Origin: Durusdinium trenchii
Lineage: Eukaryota > Sar > Dinophyceae > Suessiales > Symbiodiniaceae
Assembly (NCBI GenBank): GCA_963970005.1
Contig: CAXAMN010028983.1
Location: 199,339 to 263,338, forward strand
Direction: 5' to 3'
DNA: 64,000 nucleotides
Below are positions 21,458 to 34,605 of this stretch, one piece after another. The translations under genes and the position numbers were made by a program. A model generated the notes under the pieces. It made no database searches and was not told where the DNA came from. It worked only from the letters and a program-made list of their open reading frames with translations. Every line of letters begins with the position of its first letter. Within the stretch, counting starts at the first letter, position 1.

Positions 21458-22493
21458 TTCACAAAATCGATCTCAAACAGGGAACCAATAGATGATCAAT
21501 AGGTGACATGGGTCTATGTTCTCGAGATATGGGTGACTTATGGGTGACGTCGTTGCCCCCCTCACCCGATCGTTGTGCCCCGTGTTGCCCCGCTCTGCGA
21601 GATGCGCGAGCCCAGAACGACCCAAAACGCGTTAGGTGCCAAAAACGGAGCCACAAATTGACGTGAATCGAAGGGAGAAGATGGACCCAAAAAGGAAAAA
21701 CAACACAGATTTGTTCTTGTACCACAGGAAGAAGTTCGCAATTGATCTAAACGGTGATGTGAGGCGGTGTTGGATTTTCTGACGAACTTGGGCAGGACTA
21801 TACCAGTTAGTGTATGAAGCTGAATTCAAGCCTTTTCGACTTACGTCTGGATTGATATGTTCTTCGTTGTTACTTATAGGTCATCTATTAAAGCATGGCC
21901 AAGCTGTCCGTGTGCCCCACCAGTTTCTGACGTGTCTGGGTGTGGAAGGCTGTTCATCGCAATCCAAGTCGGTCCAAACCCTCCGGTAGGGGTCGCGTTT
22001 TCTCGTTTGAGACCGGTGACATGGCTTGGAACAGTGGGATGTGGACATATCCAAGAGTTTGCCCAAAAAGCATGGACTCGACGCCTTTGATCTTTGTTCC
22101 ACACATTGTCGGGTTATCCTTTTTTCTTTTTTCGAGTCGAGACAACATGATGGTTCAGGGAGCTGCTCTGGGAGTAGCATGAACTATTGCTTCCGAGTTT
22201 GGGGATATAAATGCCAATCATCTGCCAATCCACAGATCTAAAAAGAATCATCCATGCAGAACGCAAGAACTCTGATAGTGTCGCTCTAAGGGTCAAGTGG
22301 TGCTTTCCACCTTGTCCACCCCTCCCGGTCGGAGCGCTCAGCTGCCTGCAGGTTTGCCACACGCCAGATTCGGTTGGTTTCCCAGTTGCCTCGAAGAATT
22401 TCGGGCACCGCGAATGGATCGGATCGGCTGCGGGATGGCCAAACGAAGAGATTGGAGGATGACCAAACGCCGAACCCAAAAACACGATGCTGA

Positions 22494-22580
22494 AATACTT
22501 CCAATGAATAATCACCGGATCCGGCACTTGAGAAGGGTAACCCTTCTCAGATGCCAGATCCAGTGATTATTGGAAGTATG
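22494..22580. repeat. Near-perfect palindrome, about 40-base arms
   Basis: The sequence from ATACTTCCAAT through CTTGAGAAGGGT reads back inverted from ACCCTTCTCAGATG through ATTGGAAGTAT, with a few mismatches and almost no loop. Such a structure fits a miniature inverted-repeat element or a strong RNA hairpin. No target-site duplication is obvious by eye. Confidence 0.75.
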
Positions 22581-22754
22581 TCAGCATCCTGGAGTTCTTT
22601 TGGCCCATCGCTGCCACCCATGACCGCTGCCTTCGTCTTGCTCCTGCTCCTGGGAAGCCCGAAAGTTCCAGGTTTCAAGATGGTCGTTTCTGTGGAAGAT
22701 GTGGAAGGACATGGAAGGATCTATCATCTTTTATGTACTTCAGTTCTTGTTGCG

Positions 22755-23410
22755 TCATGACTTGCACACGGTTCCGTACCACGACATACCAGAGTCTTTG
22801 TCGGGTATACCCCAGACATATCGCATCGCTTGGGTGTCACCCCAGCGGAGCGAGTTCCGGAGACGCTCCGCCGCCAACGCAGTGAAGTCCGCTCCGGAAG
22901 CGGCGACGGTGTCTTCGTTCCGAGTGGGACGGGCTGTTGTCCACCGGATCTCCAGGATGGTCTTTGAAGCCAAAGTATGGTTCATTAAGCATATGAGCTA
23001 GGATGGTTTCAACATGAAACTATCATTAGTTTACATACCAACATGAGCATATGGTTCATTAAGCATCATGTAAGCTGAAATTGCATATAATCAGCGTGCT
23101 CTTCCCGTGATAGTTAAGTTGTGCACACCCTTCCCATCCTTTCGGCTTAAAGGCAAACACCATGAATGACAAGACCAATCTACATAGCCGAAAACAAAAA
23201 CACACCCAATTCTTTCACCAACCCACCTCCTCTTACACACTCTTACACTTAAAATTATACCCAACCTGGCACTCGCTCCTGTTCCTACCTACCTGTTCCT
23301 ACCCCTCGTCGCGCGCTGTTCCGACGCGGAGTCCAACCGCACGGCTCCCGCATCTTGGGCTTGGCGTCGGAGTCCACGGGTTCGAAGAACTTGGGACCAC
23401 CCTGGCGCGG
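22755..23410 (-). other. Candidate exons of the unidentified gene (low confidence)
   Basis: About 23,344-23,408 reads GGPKFFEPVDSDAKPKMRE after an AG|G acceptor and ends at a possible GC donor. About 22,800-22,950 reads IRWTTARPTRNEDTVAASGA and continues helical (LAAERLRNSLRWGD). Phase between them and to the 20,852 exon was not established. Confidence 0.3.
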
Positions 23411-25520
23411 GCGACGAAGAACGAAGAACGTACGTCCGACGTTTGGTTCGGGTGGGAGGGAGAGGAAACCAGGACGTCTTGCGAAAAGTGCAGAAAATGG
23501 ATGGGAAATCCATGGACCATCACCCCGGATTGCTCTTGTCCTCTTGGAATTGGAAACAAAACACAATTTTGGGTTTCTAAAGCGTCCAGATCATACGTGA
23601 TCGCATACGGGGACTTCCACCATCAGCCCTGGATTCATTTTGCAATGAGCAAAAGTCCCTAGTCAGGGGTCGCAAAAATACAGAAGTGGATGGCATTGAT
23701 GGCGGATGGTTGTTATATGTTGTTATAATAACCAAGTCCCTCAAGATCTCTCCCTCAGGCATTTTGCCCACCCAAAGGGCATTTCATTTGCGGTTGATAA
23801 AAGGAATACCAACACATGTGAACATATGGTTTTGGTGAAAGAGGCATTTAACCCTAAGGGGATTGGGATAGAATCAAGAAATCACAGCATGTCACTATGT
23901 CACAGTATATAGATGCATACCATGGCCTTTGTGCCAGGAGTTTGAGCTTCCAATCCAGTGGGAACTGTGCTTTTCGCAGCATCTGCTCAACCAGCCTGAT
24001 GGGTCGCATCACAGGTCACCCAACCTTGGAATCCAAGTCACAAGGATTCGCTGGAAAATCCACCGGTCGGATGCGACCAGCGACTTGAACGATTGGATGT
24101 CCATCGCCCGGCCAACACGGGTGCGGGTGTTCTGATTGCTGAAATGCTTCTCGGAGCATCCGAGCAGTGGAGGTCCTGACGTGGGAACCCTTGGTCCGGT
24201 CTTCAAACGCTTGGAGCCCGAGACATCCCTACACTCGACTCATCCTGACGCTAAAACTTAGGCCCGTGGACTTCCTCACTCCCGGCACAGTGGGTCTAAT
24301 ACGTTTCCTGAGGCTCTCTGATCTCTCTGGAGAGAGTAGTTCCTTCTGCACCGTGAGACAATAGCCTTCCTTGCCTTCGTGGTCTTCTTTCCAGGACTCC
24401 TTTTAGGGGCAGAAAAAGGCTGCCAGTGGCTTGCGTAGTCCAACTTCGTCATTCAGGCTTACTGAAATATAGTCGTCGAATAGCTAGCCGCCACATCTGG
24501 TCACCAATGGAATGTGACCGAACTGCGTGTGTGGATCGATTCTGTCCTGCGTACATACTCACGTTCAGCTCCAACGGGTGGGATTCGGAAGGTCATGTCC
24601 AGGTCCTTGGGGTCCATCCGTCGGCGTCTTCCTCTGCACCAGCTGATTGATTGGCCCTCCAGGCAACCAAAGGCAAAAACCTTGCTTCCTTAAGTAGGGC
24701 TGGCCTCGGATACTGCTGGGAAAACTCATTGACTGGTCCTTGGAGGAACCAATGTGAAGGCTAAATGGAGGGTGTGTGGAGAAAGGGGGTCAGCAAAAAT
24801 CGCCTGTACGAAGTTAGTGCATCAAAAATACCTTCCACGAAGCTCTGCGAAGGTTTCTGGGATTTCGTTGCAGTCAGTTCTGCTACTGGCCCACCATTCC
24901 ACGAACTGTCCACGAATAGCCTTGGGTTCTACGAATGTCCCGCGCCTTCCACGATGTTAGTAGAATAGGTTTTTGCAAAACCCTTTCTGTGCACTACCCT
25001 TCCGTTTGCCTCTGACAATGGGATTCGAACTGCCTGCCTTGGCTGGAGACGAACAGAACTGCCTGCCTTGACCAGGTATTTGTTCATGCCATCCACATGA
25101 AGAATCAAGAAAAGAAAACGAGCTTGACATGCAGTTCTCCCTCAGTCTCTCCCCGTGTTTCTCCAACCAAACGCACCGCGTTTCTCAGACTTGATTAGTG
25201 CGACTTGTCCCATCATTTCTTGGCTTCCCGTACCCATCCGGGCTTTGGCTGGATGCGAGCTGCTCGAAGGCTGAAGCATGCAGCGGAGCTTGACATGACT
25301 CTTCTCACAGAACCGGCTCTTCTCACACAAACTATAAAACATGTCAGGAACAATCGATAGAGGTTCCATGAGGTTCCAATCATTTCGAAAATCCTTCCAT
25401 CCACGGCCTTTTCAAAAAAAACAAACTCCATCCGTCACCATCCGTCACCATCCGTCCCGTCACTCCACCTTCGGCCTTTCACGAGCGAAGACGCCGTTTC
25501 CGCCGCCGCGGTGTTGGTGC
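23411..25520. other. Non-coding stretch, no gene supported
   Basis: I saw no exon chain here. One minus-strand stretch at about 24,020-24,140 (RVGRAMDIQSFKSLVASDRW) keeps an open frame but has no convincing splice sites. Confidence 0.3.
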
Positions 25521-25562
25521 CTGGCGTCCCTCGAAGGTGATCGGCATCCGAACGATGCCGTC
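25521..25562 (-). CDS. Small candidate exon of an unidentified gene
   Basis: Bounded by CCAG|G and CAG|GC, exactly 14 codons: DGIVRMPITFEGRQ. The size, the acceptor and the GC donor match the style of the verified introns. A second candidate lies just upstream at about 25,820-25,930 (VARQLDEQLQLEESHDEKLA). No family recognised. Confidence 0.35.
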
Positions 25563-25930
25563 CTGGCGCGAGAGTTGGTCGCGCGGGGCGGGTCGATGAT
25601 GAGGTCCGAAGGGTGAGCGAAAGGCCAAAGGAAGGCCCAAAACGGTTTGGGTTTGAAAAATGGGGAGTTCCTCTCACATCAAGATGTGTGTACAGACCCT
25701 TTTGGATGTTGCTCAGGTGCTCTTACAGAGGTGGTCTCTTGTTGTTCGGAATCAAGGATTGAAACTGTGAGCTGGGTTGAACAAAAGACCACCGGCTGTA
25801 TTTTAAGAGGGTGTTTTTCTTTTCTATCCAGGGTGCAAGTAAGAGAAGCATGAAAAGCAAGCTTCTCATCATGAGACTCTTCCAGTTGCAGTTGCTCATC
25901 CAACTGCCGCGCCACATGCTCGGTACTCAC

Positions 25931-27947
25931 GTGCCACCCCAGAGGAAGGTTCTGGCCTCGGTGATTTCCAGTGGGGATGCCTGGCGAGGATGAAGCAAAT
26001 GCTCCAAAAGCCGTGACCAGCGAGTTGGGTGGATGAACTTCACTCTTGTTGTCAATGTGAAAAAAACCTTAGAATCTAATGTGATCTATATAATCAGGAT
26101 GTCTTGAGTGATTGATGGTGACAAAAAACAACAAACATGTTGAATAGTAATATATAGTATATAAACTCTGTTGGTTCATGTTTGATGACATTCGGAAACC
26201 ACAGGCGAGCAACAGTTAGGGGCAAGGATGCAACTCCAGTGGTGTGGAGGTTGATCCTCCCGCGAGCTTCAACTGTTCAGCCGTGTTTGACATGCAGGCT
26301 GTCCCATGCCTGCTCGACGACGGTGCCGCAAGTCAAGACCGCCACCTTAGAGAAACGGATGGAAATTTGTCACAGTCAGGTTCTGGCAGCTAGTTTCTTC
26401 TTATTAGGCTTGGTTTCTTGACAAACACATGCAGTTCAAGGATTCTAAACAGTACATTGAATATAATATCCATTTGCGTGTGTGCGTGTGTGTGTGTGTG
26501 TGTCAGAATAAAGGGACGTCTCAAATGCAAACGACCAAGCAAATCAAGCCATTGGTTAGGGCAAACCCGTCATTTTGAAAAAGACCAACTGAAAAGGGTT
26601 AGTTTGCAGGTTTGGCTGAAGCTCCTAGAGTTTAGGAGTTGCTGAGTTACTTCAGCTGCTGTGATAGATTAAAAGAGGGGTCATACAATTATACTACAAA
26701 CAGCTGTGAACGAAACTACCGGGACTTGATAATCTCATACTTGAAAACACTTGCAGTTTGCCGTGGGAGGTATACAAACATCAAACGGATTGAACAAAAA
26801 GTACAATCACCTGATCAGGATCCCTTCTCTAATATGTGCTCCTGATCTGGATCTTGCATATTTAATTGCATCGATTTACAAACTGTTGTGTATCCCAGGG
26901 TGCTCTTATGTGCTCTTGTTTACAAATTGATTACATAATTCCTTCAGCAGCACCACAGTGGGAGTTGCTCCTGTCAACGAGCCAACAGTCCGGCCTCTTC
27001 GCTATCCAAGGACACCTTGGCGCGGAACCGCGATCGGGGGCCGCCGGGGCGGGTGCAAGGTGATCCGACGGCGCACCCCACAGTGAACTCAGGCTAAGAG
27101 GAGCACTGAGCACCCAAGCATCGGAGCTTGCGTTGCCCATCTCTCAAAATAGAAAGCCAAAAGAACGAACTTCTAGAGTGAGTAGACAAGCTTCCCAAAT
27201 CCAAGGGGATTCTGACGTCCAGCGCTCTTTTTGGAGGCTTCGATCTCCGAAAATCCCTCAAGGACTTCCACTAGCAAGGGTTACCAAAAACGCGAGTTTG
27301 GGGAGTGCATCAAACATGACTAATCCCAGCCACCAAGTTCGGTTATTATGACTTGTCCAATGAGCGTGACAGCCCAATGATCCTTTGGCCTCCTGGCTTT
27401 GAGACAGACTTTGAAGGTCAAGAAAAATAAGAAAAATAGCTCAACATAGTTTGTTGAAGGAAAGAACCACTCGGTAGACTCGGTATGGATGTCCAACTGG
27501 ATCAGAATCCATCGCCCAAAATTTTGAGGTGTTTTGAGGCTTCAAAAACTCAGCGTGACAGACGAGACGCGGCATACAAGGCGTGACTCTCTTCACGAGT
27601 CACCGGCCAATGGCTGAGTCACTGGCCTCTCCTTTAAGATACCACATCCGTCACACCCCCCCGGACTGTGGGGTCGACGATGGGGTCTCTTGTTAGCCCT
27701 TGGTACTTCCCTGGTGTCTGAGACTTGGCAAACACACAATACACTGAACATGCTAGCCCTTCGATCCGCTCATTTCTCACGCTCCGTCGCGACACAAAAA
27801 AAGAGAACCGTGTTTGTGGTTATCCCTTGAATTGAGTGGGTGACCCTCCTACTGTCACCTATCAGTAGTCTTTCACAGGGCGTCCCCTTGATTATATCTA
27901 TATAGTCACTACAGCAAGATCTGAAACACGTGGCGCCCGCAGCTGCC
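25931..27947. other. Non-coding stretch, no gene supported
   Basis: Contains a GT microsatellite at 26,476-26,503. A minus-strand stretch near 26,985-27,020 (KVSLDSEEAGLLAR followed by a stop) could be a terminal exon but has no supporting neighbour. Confidence 0.3.
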
Positions 27948-28029
27948 CTGAGGCCCTGCGGCCCCTGAGCTCTCCGACCCCCTTCCGCACCACGATATCA
28001 CCCTTCGAAGAGCCACTCGAGAAGACCAC
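27948..28029 (-). CDS. Candidate exon of an unidentified gene
   Basis: After GTCAG|G the frame reads VVFSSGSSKGDIVVRKGVGE, then LRGRRAS, to a CAG|GG border. It has coding-like composition. No family recognised and no phase-matched partner found. Confidence 0.3.
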
Positions 28030-29559
28030 CTGACCCCACGCGCGCGCGGTGTGGGGCCGTTGGACTTGTCTGAGACGAGGGTGACGTCCTCGTGGTGTGG
28101 CTGATTCAGGCGTCCTCTCAATGTGATGCCACATATAGTCACAGGAAGTTGAATGCATTTGAGCCAGTTTGGAAATGTTTGGAATCTTAGCAGTGTGGCA
28201 TGGCTGTGACGCGTTCTTCGCAAGATTGAGGGCGTTGGAAGCATGAGACCTGGGTGTCTCTAACCCGCCTTGGCCGCCTGTGAAGGATGTGCAAGGGAGA
28301 CGTTGTTCAGGTTTTCACAGGTACATGGCATGATGCATTTAATGGACGTCCATGTTTTCATGTTTGTCAAGCTTAAGCCGCATTATGTCACTCAGTCCAT
28401 AACCTGAATGCAGTTGATTGCTCCTTGTGCCATGAACTCAAAAACATATACGTAACTTTCTCAAACTTCTTCAAGGTATTCTCTTCGAAGCTAGCAGGCC
28501 ATCGACTGGGGTACGTGAAGACCTCGGTCCATGGTACGGTCTGAGAGCCCTGAGACCGTGGTCATTCTTTAGGTTTGTGCCTTCAACGTTGCCAGAAGAG
28601 AGATGTTTTTGTGCATGGCAACTGGTTCAACTGCAACCCAACGTTGCAACAGGGCCAAAACAAACACCCAACACGACTGGGCACCAATAACATCAAATAA
28701 CTATAACTATCCCCCCAAAAAAAGGCGTACAAGTGTTTTTTGTTCATGTTGGGATATTCGCCTATATATGTTTGAAACCATGGACCATATCCATCTTTCA
28801 CCTGAGCAAAATACACCGGGTGTCCTGTGGTCCGAACACCTGCTCAACCAATCATCACGAGATCCATGCAGGGAAGATCGGCCTGCCATTTGGGTGATTT
28901 CACCTGTCGATGAGACACGTGGATGGATGCTGGTGGGTCTGGTGGGGTACTGAGCTTAAGCCTGTTGTGCTGTCGATGGAGCAAGCTGAGCAAACCCTCA
29001 AGTATCTGCCACCAATAGTATGTAATTGGTGCAATATTTGCATGCTGAACTTCACATTTGCTGGTTTAGAACAAAAACCTCAACTTGTTCATGAACACCT
29101 CACAAATAATGATGTTTCTGGCCTGCTCTCCAACTATGCGATTCATCTCACAGGGTTTGCGAGTCACTCCCACCCCCGTGGGAGGTTGCTGTCAAACACT
29201 GTCCGTTTTTTCCGCACTTGCAAGGACAAACCATAATCATCCTTGTCCTAATGTTGTTCATCCTCCAGTGTCGACTCTGGTGCAAACTCCAAAGCTATAG
29301 GTGACTAGGTGACCTGGCCACGTCGTTAGCTACCGGTTAAGCACCAGGTCCAAAAAAGATCATACACATGCCCCGTCGTTGACCAGTGCTACTACGAACT
29401 AACAGCACCTTGCATGGATCACGGCTCTCCGTGCCTTCTCCAGGTAGAGCGGCCCGCCCACCGCTTGCGCGTCCACCGTAGCCCATCCACGTGGCTGGGC
29501 GAAGGAGCCCGAAATCGAACCAATGGATACCAGGCAAAGGGAGGTGGAGCGAACCCCCC

Positions 29560-32500
29560 AAAAAATGGATCAAATCAAACCCAAGTTGAACTTGATTTGT
29601 GTGATACCGGCAGGCCACCTGTAGATGCTTGATGATTTGGCCCTGGGTTTCCCAAAACAATTGGACAAACCAATTACCTGAAACACGCTTCTTCGGACTA
29701 CTTTGTTCAAGCCCACCGCATGGCCGCCAACGCCTCGGTAGAGGTTAAAACCACCGCAGGTTCTACGGGTATGTTTGACACATGCCCCGGCTGCTAACTG
29801 AGCTTGAAAGACTCCCAAACACCGGATACGCACCCGGACCTGCAACTGCAATCTTGATCTGGCTCTTCAGAGAACACAAGAAGTCTCATCTCATACGCGG
29901 TTGCAAATGCAAAGGAAGACTCGTCGTGTTGGAAAACGACCTGAGAGACTTTCCCCGTTTGTGTCACCGCAAAGGCCCAATGATTTCGACAGAATACATG
30001 GTTCCTTGATTTGGCTAGCTCTGGGTAAACAAACGCAATGCTCTTCATCAGGTGCTAAAGAATAATCCTCAAGATTCTGGTCCAACTCAAATGAAGGGAC
30101 TTGGAGGACTGATGTCTTCTTTCATCGTTCGAAGAAAAACAAATGAGCAATGGTGTTTGCACGGCTCACCCCAGACATGTTGACAAAGGGACCTCCAGAT
30201 TGCAGCAATGCCCTTCTTTACGCTAGCATGGATTTGCAGAACCAGGAAATGACACAAATATTCACCAGAATCAGGGATTCGTCCATAGGGAAAGTAAACA
30301 CAAAACCAAGCATGCCTAAGCAAAACCAAAGCTTGCTGGCACACCGGCCCTCGGGTCGCTGAGCCATGCGCCTGCACGGGCATGCGTTGGAGCCCTTGAG
30401 CAGGCCCGGTCACGAAGACCTGCACCGTTCGTATGCCGTCGGCGATCGCACGCGTCCCATGGCGTCGAAGGTATCTATCAGTTTGGCTGATCCATCTCCA
30501 AAGAGAAGATAGGACTGGACTGGTACTGTGGATTGCTCACTGACCATGGAACAAACATGAACAAACACACCCTCAGCATGATCTCTCCAGTATCTATGTT
30601 CCAAGGACGCTACTAAGGGCTCCTGGCATCGCTACTAGGAGCATTCTTACCATACTAGTTTCACCAAAGACTCCAAAACATCCGTGTGAGATTTTCCATC
30701 AGGCCTCCAAAGGCCCAGCCTGCAGCACCTCAGGTCGTCCGGGCGCTGCGAAGCGCCGGCTCTCAGAGTCGCAGGATGAAGAGATCAGCCAACGAGGATC
30801 TCTCTGGGGATATTATTTGAAACATGATCTCTTCAGTATGATCCCTCATTTCGTTATTTCATGATGTTCTGTATTGCTTCTTTATTTATGTAGTATGTAT
30901 TTATGTTGTTTATGTCTTTAATCAGCAGTACTGGTGTCTGTGTCCTTTTCTGGTTGGGTTGGTCCATTTGTTGGGGTGTCAACGCCTGCAACGTTCAACA
31001 CCTTCCAATGTTGGCTTTGGGTGCAAAGGGGAGATGCCCAAACGGGCTGCACCAAGATCAACATTTGGCACTACATTATGTCCCTTAACTATATGTGGTG
31101 GTGGAGTTCTTGCCCCGACAGCAGGATCCATTGGTCCACGGGTACAAGCCAAGCCACTACGAGCTCACCCATTTCCAATGTTTTAAGGATGTTCTGAAAG
31201 GTCAAAGACCTTTTTTGCGTCAACTAAAGAAAGCTGCCCGCAGGCAGCTCTGAAGTCCTTTGGAGACCTACTCATGTGTTTATCCTCCACGGGCGAGGTA
31301 ATTGATCCAAGTACCGAGATGTCCTGAGTAAGTAGTGTGCAACGAGGGGATGTTCAACAATCTCAAGAAAGTATCTCTCTTGTCCAGAATGCCTCGGATC
31401 TCTTCTGCGTGTAAACACGCCGCATCCGGCTCGTGACGGCGATCTTCCAAGGCCCTGGCATACTGGCCATAAGGCACCTTGTGGAAGGCCCACTTGGGCG
31501 AGCTTGCGGGACATCCCAGTGTGTTAGATGAGGAAACGGAGAGGTGAAACAAATGTCGACAAATCGGAAAATCCGGGCAACGACGTCCCGAGTTGGAAAC
31601 TCTCAAGACTGTGATCTGGCATGAGTTCCATGTCACGTCGTCAACTACTCATACATACTTGCGCCAAAAAACACTGGCGGCCTTCAGCTCATCAGATCCA
31701 TACGGTCCAGCCAATTCAGGCAAGGCATCGGAGTGCAGGCTCATCAAACGCTGAAACAAACCTGGAACAGTTCTTACATTGGATAGAGGCAGAAGAGTAA
31801 AAGCCTCACGCATGCAACAAAGAAAACATGGAACACACGGAACACATGGTGCAAGTTCACCAAGACCCATCAAACAAACCACTCAAAGATTGCCAAACCT
31901 GCAAAGTACACAAAGGCATCAGGTGTTGGTCATCTACGCCGTGGTTCCGATGTCCACCCGTTGAATTCTGATCTGAGTTCCCTGACACGGGATATCTCCT
32001 CGCTGGTCAGGAGGAACTGCTCTCGGATAATGACCTCCCCTCTATCTCTGCAGCAATTCCTGCAGGAACTCCAGCGCAATACGAAGCTCGGAGGAGTTGG
32101 AACACAGTACAGTACAGCCTGAAAAGAAGGCGGAGAGAGTGGAACACAAAGCGCTTGGAGATCCGTTTTGGAGGTGGTGTCTTGGAGTTTATGTTTTTGT
32201 TTGTTTGCTTTGGTGAGTCCAAGTGGCTCCAGTGTGTGTGTGTGTAGGAAATACAAAACGTACTTTGGCAGACACCACCACCACCACCACCAACAACAAC
32301 AACAACGTACAAACAAAAACTGGAGCCCCGTTAACACATGTTCTTACTTTCTATGATTCTGCCAACAACAAACAGCAGCAGCTGCTATACTATAGCAACA
32401 GTTTCAGCTTCAGGTTCCGTCAACATCAAGTTTGAACTGTAGTGCTGCAAAAAAGAATGGATTATGAATCATTTTGTTTGATTCTATGTGTTAAACAAAA

Positions 32501-32700
32501 AATAAACACACCCGCATAGCGTCCCGCTCTCTATTTTTTTCGGGGGGACGGATGCACCAGAAAGACCCTCTGCCTTGAATGATGTGGTTGTTCCCTGCCC
32601 GACCGCCCCGGTCCGCGTCGGTCGTCCTCCACCAGGTCCCTCGTTGGGATCTCGGCACGATCTCGGTCCGGCCCATCTCGGGGATGAACCTCCAGTCGAG
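29560..32700 (-). other. Cluster of candidate exons of an unidentified minus-strand gene
   Basis: Segments with coding character on the minus strand: about 32,560-32,695 (FIPEMGRTEIVPRSQRGTWW), 32,056-32,097 (ELRIALEFLQELLQR), 31,961-32,034 (VIIREQFLLTSEEISRVREL, AG|G acceptor), 31,662-31,760 (FQRLMSLHSDALPELAGPYG), 31,390-31,480 (VPYGQYARALEDRRHEPDAA), 30,160-30,300 (PYGRIPDSGEYLCHFLVLQI), 29,870-30,048 (VYPELAKSRNHVFCRNHWAF) and 29,680-29,790. I could not chain them unambiguously or name a family. They may belong to one gene or to remnants. Confidence 0.35.
32228..32306. repeat. Simple repeats (GT run, then CAC/AAC run)
   Basis: A short GT run near 32,234-32,248 and a CAC then AAC trinucleotide run at about 32,272-32,306. 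Non-coding. Confidence 0.75.
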
Positions 32701-33359
32701 AAGAGTTGAGGGAGGAGGAAAGAGGAGGAACACAGGCTGAACGCCAAGTAAGCAGGACACAAGTTTGGGATCAACACAAATCACCTACAGAAGGCTCCAT
32801 TTTTGGGCGAGTAGTAGACACCCTTGAGGGACACCCTTGAGGGTCCTGGAAAGGGCTGAAAGTTAGCAAATGATTTGGCTTGCTGCCTCATTTCTTGTGT
32901 TTGGGTGCCAAATCGGTGGCTGAATCCCTGCAATCCAGGACGACCCAAACCACTATGAGCAGGTACAAAATGCTTGAGCTAGGTGGATGGTCAAACAAAC
33001 AACCTGAGAAGGTACTCGGATATACTAGGGTCATCCACCCATGCATTTATGCATTCATGTATATTATATATATGTACATTATCACGTATTTTGTGTATAT
33101 TATATAGGATCCCACATGACATGTTAAGCATCCACATATATGGTGCGTCATATGGTACCAAGATCCCAGATGGGGTCCCGTTCGAGACAGAAAATTATAC
33201 CAGCATAGACCCCAAACAGCTTCAAAACGATTCGCTTAGACCAATATTAGTCAAAAATCGATATCGATTTCTTGGCACGCCCTCTGCTTCATCAATGAAT
33301 TTTTGTCGGCATTGACATCGCTATTTGTTCGGCCACACTCCTCTCCAGTAAACCGGGCC

Positions 33360-33596
33360 ACAGAGACCAGCCACAGAGTTCAGGGGCGCGGCCAAGACAA
33401 GGACAAGAGGAGGACAGCCAAGACAAGGACAAGAGGAGGACAAGGCCTGGACACAGAGCCCAACCACAGAGGACAAGAGGAGGACAAGGCCTGGACACAG
33501 AGCCCAGCCACAGAGCCCAGCCACAGAGGACAAGGCCTGGACACAGAGCCCGAGCCACAGAGTTCAGGGGCGCGGCCAGTGAGTGTGGCCAGCTCT
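33360..33596. repeat. Complex minisatellite of CAGAGCCCAGCCA / AAGACAAGGACAAGAGG units
   Basis: Interleaved copies of AAGACAAGGACAAGAGGAGG, AGGCCTGGACACAGAGCC and CCACAGAG fill about 235 bases. The block is framed by a repeated GTTCAGGGGCGCGGCCA at both ends (about 33,378 and 33,560). Frames through it are open on both strands only because of the repeat, so I do not call a protein. Confidence 0.8.
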
Positions 33597-33753
33597 TTTT
33601 TTCTAAGATAGAACCCCAACAGTAAACTGTTTAGGGGAAAAACAATAAATACATAAATGACAATCATAAACACAACCCATGCAGAGGTGAGAACCGATGG
33701 GCTTATAGTGAAGTGCTTCTACCCCCCCGGTGATTTGATGGCCTTTGTTTTGC

Positions 33754-33904
33754 TCAGCCGATAGTTCCAGCAATATTATCCACTATTTGGTTTTTGGGAT
33801 ATGGAACATTGGGGAACAACTGGAGTGAAGCAAGAACTTCTGCGATGTGCAAAGCTGCTTCGATTGGGGGAATCAGCCGGAAGGACTCAGTGAAGGTTCC
33901 CTCG
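33754..33904 (-). CDS. Candidate terminal exon of an unidentified gene
   Basis: After an AG|G border the frame reads TFTESFRLIPPIEAALHIAE, then LASLQLFPNVPYPKN and ends at a TGA at 33,754. Clear coding character. A possible upstream exon at 34,137-34,361 reads FAMRPDDDADRDRVRGRSKH and ends WVLENLSKNLQVLGDFGLL. Family not recognised. Confidence 0.35.
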
Positions 33905-34540
33905 AGTCTGGAGACTTGAGACCTAAAATGATTCCAAATGGGCGTGGAAGACCCTCCAAACATGCCCCCAGACACGCCCGCCTGCCCGCATTGGAGGCCT
34001 GCCCCTTCTGCGCACCCTTGCCCTTTCGGTCACGCCCTGGCGATCAAAGTTTGGACATCTGCCTGAAATGGATCACATTCCTATGCTTGCAGTGCGTTGG
34101 TGAAATAGAGCTGAAGGATGCACAGACTACAGTCAGCAGTCCAAAGTCCCCCAAAACCTGTAGATTCTTGCTGAGGTTTTCCAGGACCCAAATGTGTGGA
34201 TGAACAACCTTGCATTCGAGTGTTTCCATGTGTTTGCTAAATCGATGCCACGTTGGACAAAAAAGGATGTGTCCCCTAGACTTCCAGTGCTTTGAACGGC
34301 CTCGGACTCTATCCCGATCTGCATCATCATCTGGCCTCATCGCAAAACACACAGCATAATTGATCCAACCCATGCCTGGAAAGACAATGAAAGAAGTGAA
34401 CCATTCAAAGCCATCATATGAGTAATTAGATCATGTGCCGACACGACCGGAAGACTGAACCACTTGAGACGCAGAAAAAAGACTAAAAGTGAAACCGGAC
34501 CCACCAACTTGCCAGGGTAGGCCGCTAGAGGTAGGTAGCT

Positions 34541-34605
34541 AGTAGTAACAAGTGCCACGCTACTAGGAACAAGTGCCTTACTAGTAGTAACAAGGTAAGC
34601 TACTA
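34541..34605. repeat. Short dispersed repeat, copy 1
   Basis: Contains AACAAGTGCCTTACTAGTAG flanked by further AGTAGTAACAAG and CTACTAGGAACAAG units. The same 20-mer recurs at about 51,680-51,699. Confidence 0.7.

Noticed and set aside
25010..25040. Possible tRNA T-arm (GATTCGAAC)
   Set aside because: The flanking bases do not form a T stem or an acceptor stem.
33303..33673. Open frames with repeated QDKD or LCGWAL
   Set aside because: They are translations of the minisatellite on either strand.
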